Assembly: GCA_036524855.1 (NCBI GenBank)
Contig: DATDBL010000365.1
Span: 1 to 5,734 of the forward strand
DNA: 5,734 nt
Direction: 5' to 3'
Source: Aldersonia sp036524855
GTDB lineage: Bacteria; Actinomycetota; Actinomycetes; Mycobacteriales; Mycobacteriaceae
Positions 1-5,734 of the stretch are shown one piece after another; within the stretch, counting starts at the first letter, position 1, and every line of letters begins with the position of its first letter. Made by a program: the position numbers and the translations under genes. The notes under the pieces are model-generated. The model made no database searches and was not told the DNA's origin. It was given only the letters and a program-made list of their open reading frames with translations.

Positions 1-1118
1 GCCTCGTCTTCGCGGACCCAGCCGTAGAGGTCCAGCGTGGTCTGGACATGGGCGTGCCCCAACCGACGGGACACCACCCACTCCGCCGTGCCGGCCAGCA
101 GCAACGCGGTCGCGTGGCTGTGTCTGAACCAGTGCGGGGTCCACCCGGGCGGTCCGATCCCCTTCTTCCGCAGCGCGGCCGTCTTGTCGCGGACGGTGCC
201 CTCGTGCAGCGCAGCCAGCAGCGGCGGCCGTTGCAGGTTGACCAGCAGCGGCGAGTCCGCCGTCACCGCGATGCCCATATCTGCTGCTGTGCAAGCCATA
301 TGGGTCAGGTAGTCGGCGAACAGCCGCTCGAGATCGGCGCCGACGTAGACCCGGCGAGGACGCATCATCTTCACTCGCGCCCCATTGGTGTTGTCCGCAC
401 GGGGCACGATCTCGATGAACGGTGTGCCGCCCCGACCCATCACGAAGTCGCTGATACGCAAGCCCAACGCCTCACCGATCCGCATGCCGCTCTCCGCGAG
501 AAGAGCGAAAAGCAGTCGGTCACGAAGGTTTCCGACCCATTCACCGATGTCTGGGTCGTAGGCGGCGCAGCTGTTCAGGATCGCCTGGATCTGCTGGGGC
601 ATCAGCAACGGCGGGCGATCCCGACGCCTGCGGCGCACCCGGACCAGCGACGTCGGAGCGGGCGCCGAGCGGGCATCCAGATGCGCAAGCAGCCCCCGGG
701 CCACCGCACGCCGCGGCGCCCCACGCATCAACCGGCCGGCCACCGGAACGCCGGATACTGCTTCGTGCCACGTATAGAAGGAGATGACCGCCGCCAGTCG
801 TGCCTGCATCGTCTCCGGCGACGGCCCGTCCACCGGCACCAGCGAACGCTCGACCCGCCGCCCGTTGCGCATCCAGGACACGAACGCCGACACCGTCGGC
901 ACGCCGACCTCGTTCCACCGATCGGCCTCGGCCCGCTGTTCCAGGAACGTCCACCACTGGCTCAGCGCGGTCGCGTACCCGCGGACCGTGTTCGGCGACC
1001 AAAGCAGCCGGTGCACTTCCAGCCAGTCCTCGATCGGTTCGACCGTCCCGTATCCCTCATCGATCACCGTCCAGGTGCGCGGTCCGTCGCCGGGCCGGGC
1101 CATCACGATCTGCGCCAT
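1..1118 (-). CDS. Tyrosine recombinase/integrase of a mobile element (3' end cut by left edge)
   Basis: This is a site-specific recombinase of the tyrosine (phage integrase) family, which cuts and rejoins DNA through a covalent 3'-phosphotyrosine. Translation from ATG 1118-1116 gives 372 residues without a stop before the window edge. An N-terminal SAM-like core-binding domain lies at about residues 25-160, including the stretch SPNTVRGYATALSQWW. An Arg-rich linker (about 160-168) follows, then the catalytic domain. Visible catalytic residues are R213 in ESGMRIGEALGLR, K250 in the beta-hairpin ARVKMM, H329 and R332 in TPHWFRHSHATALL, H355 in RRLGHAHVQTT, and nucleophile Y365 in LDLYGWV. The ATG is the first start codon after an in-frame TGA; the ribosome site is weak (GAGATGGA about 10 nt upstream). 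Length and layout resemble the first recombinase (TnpA) of Tn554-like or recombinase-in-trio elements, whose partner genes would lie left of this window; that is inference. Only a few C-terminal residues should be missing. The gene points away from the junction with the interrupted transporter. Confidence 0.93.
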   Translation of the reverse strand, partial: MAQIVMARPGDGPRTWTVIDEGYGTVEPIEDWLEVHRLLWSPNTVRGYATALSQWWTFLEQRAEADRWNEVGVPTVSAFVSWMRNGRRVERSLVPVDGPSPETMQARLAAVISFYTWHEAVSGVPVAGRLMRGAPRRAVARGLLAHLDARSAPAPTSLVRVRRRRRDRPPLLMPQQIQAILNSCAAYDPDIGEWVGNLRDRLLFALLAESGMRIGEALGLRISDFVMGRGGTPFIEIVPRADNTNGARVKMMRPRRVYVGADLERLFADYLTHMACTAADMGIAVTADSPLLVNLQRPPLLAALHEGTVRDKTAALRKKGIGPPGWTPHWFRHSHATALLLAGTAEWVVSRRLGHAHVQTTLDLYGWVREDE

Positions 1119-2143
1119 CGTTGCCGTTCCATCTCGTCGAAGAAGACCCGCTGATTGCGAGGAAACGACGATGGCAGGACGTCACAACCGGGGGTCGGTG
1201 ATGACATTGATGAGGGCGCGTCAGTAACCGGGGATAACGACAAGGCCGAGAACCCGATGATCCCGAATATGGTCAGCACCGCCCCCACAGTCATGACGTT
1301 GAGAACGGTTTGACGAGGGAATCCTGCCTCGACCGCATGGGAGATCCCGAAGATCGTGATAGTGCCTTGGGCCACGAATGCGCCGAATCCCACGCCGATC
1401 GACAGCAGCAGATTCCGCGGATGCCGGAGAACTGTCAGTAGGGGCGGCTTGCTGGTCTTGGCGGCGGTCGCCGCCTGCTCGAACAGGGGTGACTCGGTGA
1501 CCCCGGACCGGACGAACAAACCTATGGCGAGCAACACAATGCTCAAAAGGAACGGGATCCGCCAGCCCCAAGCGAGGAACGCCTGCTCGCCGGTCGCGGC
1601 TGCGACGGCGGCCAGAACCAAGGTCGAGAGCACCACCCCGCTGGGAGCCCCGGCGTTGGTGAAGCTGGCCCATAGGCCCCGCCGCGACGAGGCGTGCTCG
1701 GCTGACATCAATACCGCACCGCCCCACTCACCACCCATCGCCACGCCCTGGACGAGACGCAGAACGATCAGCAGGATCGGCGCCCACACGCCGATCTGCG
1801 CGTAGGTCGGCAGAAGGCCGATCACGGTGCTGCCAACACCCATCAACAACAGGCTCAGCACCAGCATCTTCTTCCGGCCGATCCGATCGCCGAAGTGGCC
1901 GAACACGACCGCGCCGATGGGTCGTGCGAAGTAGCCGCTGGCCAGGGTTCCGAAGCTGGCAACGGTGCCGACCAGCGGATCCAGGTTTGAGAAGAACACC
2001 TTGTTGAAGACAACCGCCGAGGCGGTCGCGTACAGCAGAAAGTCGTAGTACTCGATCACGCTACCGAGATAGCTGGACAAGACGGCACGGCGAAGCTGGG
2101 TGCGCGAGAAGTCAGGTGGAGGGAGTGGCGCGTGCTGTTTCAT
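1103..2143 (-). pseudogene. MHS-family MFS transporter, truncated by the mobile element
   Basis: This encoded a major facilitator transporter of the metabolite:H+ symporter (MHS) group, related to ShiA/ProP/KgtP-type permeases. Typical features are the start LSSYLGSVIEYYDFLLY (about residues 22-38), the MFS signature GHFGDRIGRKK at 82-92 between helices 2 and 3, RLVQGVAMGGEWGG at 129-142, and WGWRIPFL near 192-199. Hydrophobic segments at about 21-46, 56-83, 93-112, 118-140, 164-183, 192-212, 245-268 and 280-302 account for eight helices. The family usually has twelve in about 430-450 residues. Native sequence ends at Ser302; residues 303-346 come from the inserted element and end in a TGA at 1103-1105, overlapping the recombinase start by 16 nt in another frame. 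The start ATG has a good ribosome site, AGAGGA, 7 nt upstream. It is divergent from the aldehyde dehydrogenase operon and probably imported that pathway's substrate. Without helices 9-12 it is almost certainly inactive. Confidence 0.88.
1180..1233. repeat. Short direct repeat in the element tip
   Basis: The sequence cgtcacaaccgggg at 1180-1193 and cgtcagtaaccgggg at 1219-1233 match at 13 positions, with one substitution and one single-base gap, and are spaced 39 nt apart. The second copy ends four bases before the inferred element boundary. Direct repeats at the ends of tyrosine-recombinase elements are often recombinase-binding sites, but the role here is inferred from position only. Confidence 0.45.
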
Positions 2144-2150
2144 GGCTTGG

Positions 2151-2156
2151 TCCTCT
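2151..2156 (-). promoter_or_regulatory. Ribosome binding site of the truncated transporter
   Basis: AGAGGA on the minus strand lies 7 nt before the ATG at 2143. It supports that start and shows that the 5' end of the broken gene is intact. Confidence 0.6.
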
Positions 2157-2418
2157 GCTGCTCTGAAGGGACTTGGCGACGGACTCCCGGCCGCTCTCGC
2201 GAGGTGATCGCGGCCGGCTGCTGATCCGAGCTCGGTTTCGGGGCCCCATGCTGCTGGGTGCCAATATTCTGCGGGCCAGGCCGGGATCGTTCACTGGCCG
2301 CGGGAGCCAAGACCGGTCCGTGCGACTGGTCGCGGCGCACAACCGCCACTCTCCACGACGATCATCAGCCGAACACGGCGGGGTGAACCAGCTTTGACGA
2401 CAATCGCAGCAAGGCCTG

Positions 2419-2458
2419 TTGGGCCGCACGCCCAATGACATCGGAACGCGTTCTGTCA
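2419..2458. promoter_or_regulatory. Stacked inverted repeats, putative operator of the dehydrogenase operon
   Basis: Three dyads lie in 40 nt. A perfect 6-bp inverted repeat ttgggc/gcccaa (2419-2424 and 2430-2435) encloses five bases. A perfect 10-bp palindrome gaacgcgttc spans 2444-2453. A 5-bp pair tgaca/tgtca (2436-2440 and 2454-2458) flanks that palindrome. The last arm touches the ribosome site of the dehydrogenase gene. Such dyads are typical binding sites of dimeric regulators (TetR, GntR, MarR or IclR type); which family would bind here cannot be told from the site. A protein bound here would block transcription initiation or early elongation of the plus-strand operon. Confidence 0.4.
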
Positions 2459-2461
2459 GGA
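2458..2461 (+). promoter_or_regulatory. Ribosome binding site that sets the dehydrogenase start
   Basis: AGGA lies 9 nt before ATG 2471. The alternative in-frame ATG at 2435 has no purine-rich sequence upstream and sits inside the dyad cluster, so 2471 is preferred. Confidence 0.55.
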
Positions 2462-2470
2462 TCAAACGCC

Positions 2471-4030
2471 ATGAGAACCAAAACTGCCGAGCGTGTCCCG
2501 CTGCAATGGCGTCATGCCGCCCCCGTCGTCGACGGCCAGAGCGTCGCGGTGGCCGACTCGATTCCCGTGGCCAACCCCGCCGACGCTGCACACCCGGTGG
2601 GCAGCACCGCGCTGGCCGATGTCGATGTACTGGATCGTGCGGTGGGCGCCGCGTCCGCTGCCTTCGCCGCCTGGCGGGACCTGGGTGCGGTCGCCCGCGG
2701 CACACTCATCCGGGAGGGCGCGGACGCGCTTGAGGCGCACATCGACGACATCGCCGCAACCATCGCCGCCGAGGTGGGCAAGCCGTTGGCAGATGCCCGC
2801 GGCGACATCGGCGGCTCGATCGCGATGCTGCGCAGCTTCGTCGCCCTCGTCACCGAGCTCGAGCAGAACGAGGATCGCAGCGGCCTGCCGGGCACCGGAC
2901 AGGCCTCGTTCGTGCGCATCCGCCACGTGCCCGTGGGTCCTGTTGGGGTCATCGGCCCGTGGAACACGCCCGTCTTCCTCGCGTTCAACGGCATCGCCCC
3001 GGCCCTCGCGTCGGGTTGCACCGTCGTGGTCAAACCCCCGGCGGAGGCGCCGCTGGGTCTGACCGCCACCCTCCGCATCCTCGCCGCGCACCTGCCTCCC
3101 GGCGTGCTGAACGTCGTCCCCGGTCGCGGTTCGGTGATCGGCAGCGCACTGGCCGCGCATCCCGGCATCCGTGCCGTCATGTTCACCGGCGGCACGCACG
3201 CGGGTCGCTCGGTCGCCGTGGCGGGCGCGTCGAACGTGAAGAAGGTCGCCCTGGAACTCGGCGGCAACGACGCCGCGATCGTGCTGGCCGACGCGCGGAT
3301 CGACGACGATCTGGTCACCGAGATGGCTGCGGGGTGTTTCTCGGTCAGCGGTCAGGTCTGCTTCAACATCAAGCGCATCTACGTGCATCGCTCGCGACAC
3401 GACGAGTTCATCGAGAAGTTCTCGGCCGCGGTCTCGCGGATCGTGGTGGGCGACCCGTTCGACCCCACGGTCCACACGGGGCCGCTGACGACCCGGGACG
3501 GCTACGAGAACGCGCTGCGCCTGCTCGAGGCCGCGCGCGCGGCCGGTGCCGAGGTCGTCCCGCTCGGCATCCGAGCGGCTTCCGCCGACTGGGATTCCGG
3601 CACCTACATCGCGCCGACGCTCGTAACGGGCCTGCCGCACGATCACGAACTCGTCCTCGACGAGCAGTTCGCGCCGATCATCCCCGTCGTGCCGTTCGAC
3701 ACCGACGGCGAGGCGATCTACGAGGCGAATCGCACCGAGTTCGGGCTGAGCTCGAGCGTGTGGTCCGCCGACGTCACGCACGCCGAAGACGTCGCGCGAC
3801 GCATCGAGGCGGGAAACACGTACATCAATGTCCACCGGCTCGGCGCATCCGTGCCGCTCGCACCATTCGGCGGCGTGAAGCAGTCCGGGAGCGGACGCAC
3901 ACACGGGCTGCACTCGCTGCACCACTGCACCGAAGAGCACGCGATCATCGCGTTCGACGATCCGTCGACCAAGCTGCCCGGTATCGCCGGCTGGCAGAGC
4001 ATCGTCGGCAACGAAGAGGAGAGAGCATGA
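2471..4030 (+). CDS. NAD(P)+-dependent aldehyde dehydrogenase
   Basis: This 519-residue cytoplasmic enzyme of the ALDH superfamily oxidises an aldehyde to its carboxylic acid with NAD+ or NADP+. The Rossmann part contains PWNTP (N165, oxyanion hole), VVVKPP with cofactor-binding K188, and FTGGTHAGR (about 239-246). The general base is E262 in LELGGND, and the nucleophile is C297 in SVSGQVCFN. E398 of LDEQFAP fills the usual ExF position, though the common Gly of EEFGP is Ala here. PLAPFGGVKQSGSGR (462-476) is the conserved C-terminal signature. All catalytic residues are present and the length is normal, so it should be active. It is the first gene of an operon and overlaps the decarboxylase-like gene by ATGA, implying translational coupling. 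The substrate cannot be read from the sequence. Its decarboxylase partner suggests an aromatic (benzaldehyde or vanillin-type) aldehyde; a semialdehyde is the main alternative. The start with a ribosome site is at 2471; an ATG at 2435 would add 12 residues. Confidence 0.93.
   Translation: MRTKTAERVPLQWRHAAPVVDGQSVAVADSIPVANPADAAHPVGSTALADVDVLDRAVGAASAAFAAWRDLGAVARGTLIREGADALEAHIDDIAATIAAEVGKPLADARGDIGGSIAMLRSFVALVTELEQNEDRSGLPGTGQASFVRIRHVPVGPVGVIGPWNTPVFLAFNGIAPALASGCTVVVKPPAEAPLGLTATLRILAAHLPPGVLNVVPGRGSVIGSALAAHPGIRAVMFTGGTHAGRSVAVAGASNVKKVALELGGNDAAIVLADARIDDDLVTEMAAGCFSVSGQVCFNIKRIYVHRSRHDEFIEKFSAAVSRIVVGDPFDPTVHTGPLTTRDGYENALRLLEAARAAGAEVVPLGIRAASADWDSGTYIAPTLVTGLPHDHELVLDEQFAPIIPVVPFDTDGEAIYEANRTEFGLSSSVWSADVTHAEDVARRIEAGNTYINVHRLGASVPLAPFGGVKQSGSGRTHGLHSLHHCTEEHAIIAFDDPSTKLPGIAGWQSIVGNEEERA
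4015..4021 (+). promoter_or_regulatory. Ribosome binding site of the amidohydrolase gene
   Basis: AGAGGAG ends 5 nt before ATG 4027 and lies inside the last codons of the dehydrogenase gene. With the ATGA overlap it points to coupled translation and fixes the amidohydrolase start, although the same frame stays open upstream into the dehydrogenase. Confidence 0.6.
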
Positions 4031-5088
4031 CCACCACGACGTCGGGATCCGCCGGCCACGAGGCGCGCCCGTACCTGCGCCTCGCTACCGAAGAGGCCTG
4101 GGCGCCGCCCGAACTGTTCGACGTGTACCGCACGCTGCTGGCATCCAAGGCCGTCGATCCGGGCTTCGAGTCGCTCATGGAATATTTCCTGCGCTCGAAC
4201 CACCCCCAGCCGCGCAGCGTCATCGACAAGCTCGCCGACCTCGGCCCGCAGCGCATCGCCGACATGGACGCCACGGGCATCGACCGGCAGATCCTCGGCC
4301 TGACGGCACCCGGGACGCAGGTGCTCGACAAAGACACCGCGCACGGGATCGCGTAGCTGTCGAACGACCGGCTCGCCGAGGCGGTCGCCGCGCATCCGGA
4401 CCGCTATTCGGGCCTGGCCGCGGTCGGTTTCGAAGACGCCGACCGGGCCGTGGCCGAGCTCGACCGGGCGGTGGGGTCGCTCGGCCTGAAGGGGCTGATC
4501 GCGAACTCGCACATCAAGGGCGCCTATCTCGACGAACCGCAGTTCCGCCCGATCCTCGAGAAGCTCGCCGACCTCGACGTTCCGCTGTACCTGCACCCGC
4601 AGACTCTGCCGGCGGACGCGATCCGCCCGTACCAGGAGGCGGGGCTCGACGGTGCGATCTGGGGGTTCGGCGCCGAAACCGGGCTGCATCTGCTTCGCCT
4701 GATCACCTCGGGGACGTTCGACCGCATCCCCAACCTCCGCGTCGTCGTCGGGCACCTCGGCGAGGGCCTGCCGTACTGGATGCACCGGATCGACCACATG
4801 CACGCCAAGCAGGTGGCCGCCGGCCGCTACGACGCGATCAAGCCGCTCCAGCAGCGGCCGAGCGAGTACCTGAAGACCCACATCTGGCTGACCACAAGCG
4901 GTATGCCGTGGGAGCCCGCGATCACCTTCGCTCGCCGCGCCGTCGGTGTCGACCGCGTCATGTACGCAATGGACTACCCGTACCAGTTCGTCGCCGACGA
5001 GGTGGCCGACATGGATGCGCTCCCCTACCCGCAGGACGAGCTACGCGACTTCTTCCAGGTCATCGCGGAGCGCGTCTTCGCGCTGTAG
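4027..5088 (+). pseudogene. Amidohydrolase-2 family (phenolic-acid decarboxylase type), interrupted by TAG codon 110
   Basis: Read through the stop, this is a 353-residue TIM-barrel protein of the amidohydrolase-2 (ACMSD-like) family. It is closest in motifs to gamma-resorcylate and 2,3-dihydroxybenzoate decarboxylases, which remove CO2 from hydroxybenzoates without a redox cofactor. The N-terminal motif LATEEAW supplies E22 as a metal ligand, with Ala24 in place of the His of the ExH form. Further expected ligands are H190 (LYLHPQ), H243 (VVGHLGEGLPYWMHRID) and D316 (YAMDYPYQ). The true ACMSD start motif (HxH) is absent. A TAG at 4354-4356 splits the gene after HGIA; codons before and after it stay in one frame and match the family, so a single base change explains it. 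The first product of 109 residues lacks most metal ligands. A GTG at 4450 could restart translation but would lack E22. The gene overlaps the dehydrogenase upstream and is followed 14 nt later by a hairpin terminator. A sequencing error or readthrough are the alternatives to a true null allele. Confidence 0.87.
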
Positions 5089-5102
5089 CGCTCGGGAGTG
5101 AT

Positions 5103-5134
5103 GGACGCGGCCCGCGATGGCGCGGGCCGCGTCC
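5103..5134 (+). terminator. Hairpin terminator after the dehydrogenase-amidohydrolase operon
   Basis: Arms 5103-5116 (ggacgcggcccgcg) and 5121-5134 form a perfect 14-bp, very GC-rich stem with a 4-nt atgg loop, starting 14 nt after the amidohydrolase stop. No clear U-tract follows (cctcgtctg), a common situation in high-GC Actinobacteria. It could also act on transcripts arriving from the minus strand. Confidence 0.75.
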
Positions 5135-5141
5135 CTCGTCT

Positions 5142-5225
5142 GTGGCGGGACCACTGGAACAGGGTCGTGACCTTGACGAACGGGTCGTAGCCGGTCATCG
5201 ACTCCTTGTCAGGCTGGTTGGTTCT
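5142..5225 (-). other. Possible coding relic of unknown identity
   Basis: On the minus strand this stretch reads as a protein-like peptide, including NQPDKES followed from 5198 by MTGYDPFVKVTTLFQWSRH. Its residue balance differs from the Arg/Pro/Ser-rich shadow frames around it. It has no clear start with a ribosome site, and beyond about 5142 it runs into the terminator hairpin and low-complexity antisense sequence. I do not recognise the family. A remnant of a transposase or other lost gene is possible; chance is not excluded. Confidence 0.25.
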
Positions 5226-5268
5226 CAACGACCCGGATCCCGCCGGTCGGGGGTCGCTCAGTCGTTGA
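5225..5268. repeat. Inverted repeat downstream of the deaminase-like gene
   Basis: tcaacgac (5225-5232) and gtcgttga (5261-5268) are perfect 8-bp inverted arms. Between them is a smaller cccg/cggg stem (5239-5242 and 5248-5251). The dyad begins 18 nt past the stop of the minus-strand gene, so it may terminate that transcript, although no U-tract follows on that strand. A recombination or attachment site is an untested alternative. Confidence 0.4.
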
Positions 5269-5286
5269 CGCGTAAAAGCGTGCGGC

Positions 5287-5734
5287 CTATTCGTCATCGC
5301 CGGTTTCGACGGTGAGCCGGGAGCCGTCGCTGACGCCGAGTAGATCGAGCAGGTCCTCCTCGTCACCAGGCTGCGTCTTGCCGGGTGCGCGTTGCTTCGG
5401 GTAGTTCCCCGGCGGGACGAAGTGCTTGCCCAGGGTTTCGGTCTGCCGCTGGTAGTTCGATCCGATGGCGTCGCCGTAAAGCTGGCTGGGCTCCTCTGCC
5501 ATCCTCTCGAAGGTGAGTTTGCAGACGGGTTGACGGTCCTCGATCATGAAGGGTACGTCGTGAGCGCGCACTTCCAGTGCAGCCGTCGAACCGCGGAATG
5601 CTCCATCTCGGTCGTAGCCGAAACCTGGGTCGAAGAACCCTGCGTAGTGTGTGCGGAGTTCGCCACTCGTTGGGTCGTATGCCGTCATTTCAGCGGCGAG
5701 GTCCGGCGGGATTGTGACAGCCTCGTACGACATG
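5287..5734 (-). CDS. dCTP deaminase-like protein, C-terminal part (5' end beyond right edge)
   Basis: The visible 148 residues match the C-terminal dUTPase/dCTP-deaminase fold of the long 2'-deoxycytidine 5'-triphosphate deaminases. The key stretch is LRTHYAGFFDPGFG, then ALEVRAHDVPFMIEDRQPVCKLTFERM and LYGDAIGSNYQRQTETLGKHF. These enzymes convert dCTP to dUTP for thymidylate synthesis and act as trimers in the cytoplasm. The Met at 5733 is probably internal, because the sequence from it (SYEAVTIPPDLAAEM) aligns with the middle of about 360-residue family members; the N-terminal domain should lie past the window. After the fold comes a hydrophilic, acidic tail of about 45 residues (PGNYPKQRAPGK... 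to GDDE). It is convergent with the catabolic operon and not obviously related to it. Whether the deaminase residues are intact cannot be judged without the N-terminal part. Confidence 0.78.
   Translation of the reverse strand, partial: MSYEAVTIPPDLAAEMTAYDPTSGELRTHYAGFFDPGFGYDRDGAFRGSTAALEVRAHDVPFMIEDRQPVCKLTFERMAEEPSQLYGDAIGSNYQRQTETLGKHFVPPGNYPKQRAPGKTQPGDEEDLLDLLGVSDGSRLTVETGDDE

Larger units (their letters stand above)
1..1237 (-). mobile_element. One end of a tyrosine-recombinase element inserted in a transporter gene
   Basis: The recombinase gene plus a 119-nt non-coding tip (1119-1237) form the visible end of an element. Its right boundary is inferred from the transporter reading frame: family-like sequence stops at FSALS (Ser codon 1240-1238), where a D-R-x-G-R-R loop is expected, and unrelated residues follow. 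The other end, any partner recombinases and any cargo lie beyond the left edge. The tip carries two copies of a cgtca..aaccgggg repeat that may be recombinase-binding sites. The exact boundary could be a few bases either way, because a short core sequence may be shared between target and element. Confidence 0.7.
2144..2470. other. Divergent intergenic region between transporter and dehydrogenase genes
   Basis: These 327 nt separate two divergently transcribed genes and should hold both promoters. I see no credible gene in them; the open frames are low-complexity Arg/Pro/Ser shadows. A TTGACG hexamer at 2394-2399 could be a -35 box for the plus-strand operon, but the base run 17 nt downstream (tgttgg) is a poor -10 box. 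An AT-rich patch, ccaatattctg (2261-2271), could contribute to a minus-strand promoter. The last 50 nt carry inverted repeats described separately. No regulator gene is in the window. Confidence 0.55.

Noticed and set aside
541..1002. Minus-strand open frame of 153 codons within the recombinase gene
   Set aside because: It is in a different frame from the recombinase and has no recognisable motif.
48..1154. Plus-strand open frame of 368 codons opposite the recombinase
   Set aside because: Antisense shadow with Arg/His/Pro-rich composition; the minus strand has a full set of recombinase motifs in one frame.
2112..2705. Minus-strand open frame of 197 codons spanning the intergenic region
   Set aside because: Arg/Pro/Ser-rich, overlaps both flanking genes and has no ribosome site or motif.
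2462..3940. Minus-strand open frame of 492 codons opposite the aldehyde dehydrogenase
   Set aside because: Typical GC-rich antisense frame dominated by Arg, Asp, Gly and Val; the sense strand encodes a complete enzyme.
2959..4356. Plus-strand open frame of 465 codons ending at the amber codon
   Set aside because: Only its last 109 codons (from 4027) look like protein; the upstream part is an Arg-rich off-frame reading of the dehydrogenase gene.
3718..4881. Minus-strand open frame of 387 codons opposite the amidohydrolase
   Set aside because: Shadow frame; the sense strand shows family motifs on both sides of the TAG.
5225..5268. tRNA gene or tRNA-derived attachment site
   Set aside because: The dyad does not fold into a cloverleaf and lacks T-arm and acceptor-stem features.
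5261..5275. Possible second element end (tgacgcg, as at the left junction)
   Set aside because: Only seven bases match the left element tip; that is expected by chance at this GC content.

Overview
The window is GC-rich DNA (roughly two thirds G+C by eye) with strong third-position G/C bias and long antisense shadow ORFs. Together with the protein families seen, this suggests a high-GC actinobacterium such as the Rhodococcus/Gordonia/Mycobacterium group. That assignment is an inference; no RNA gene or other taxonomic marker is present.

Layout from left to right. (1) Positions 1-1237 are one end of an integrative or transposable element. It carries a tyrosine recombinase gene on the minus strand, with all catalytic residues visible and its 3' end cut off by the left edge. 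The 119-nt non-coding tip of the element holds a short direct repeat. (2) The element abuts, and has cut, a minus-strand gene for an MHS-type major facilitator transporter. About 302 native residues (roughly eight membrane helices) remain, followed by 44 residues read out of the element. (3) A 327-nt divergent intergenic region (2144-2470) contains stacked inverted repeats just before the next gene, which look like an operator. (4) On the plus strand come an intact aldehyde dehydrogenase (2471-4030) and, overlapping it by ATGA, a metal-dependent amidohydrolase of the phenolic-acid decarboxylase type (4027-5088). The second gene has an in-frame TAG at codon 110, so it is probably dead or carries a sequencing error. 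A perfect 14-bp GC hairpin closes the operon. (5) The right end holds a short unidentified protein-like relic, a dyad, and the 3' part of a minus-strand gene for a dCTP deaminase-like protein.

Functionally, transporter, aldehyde dehydrogenase and decarboxylase look like a small divergent catabolic locus: import of an aromatic acid or aldehyde, oxidation of the aldehyde to the acid, and non-oxidative decarboxylation of the acid. Two of its three genes are broken by independent events (a mobile-element insertion and a nonsense codon), so the locus appears to be decaying. I did not find convincing evidence of a wholly new system. The most useful leads are the element/transporter junction, the premature stop, the operator-like palindromes and the deaminase-like gene at the right edge.
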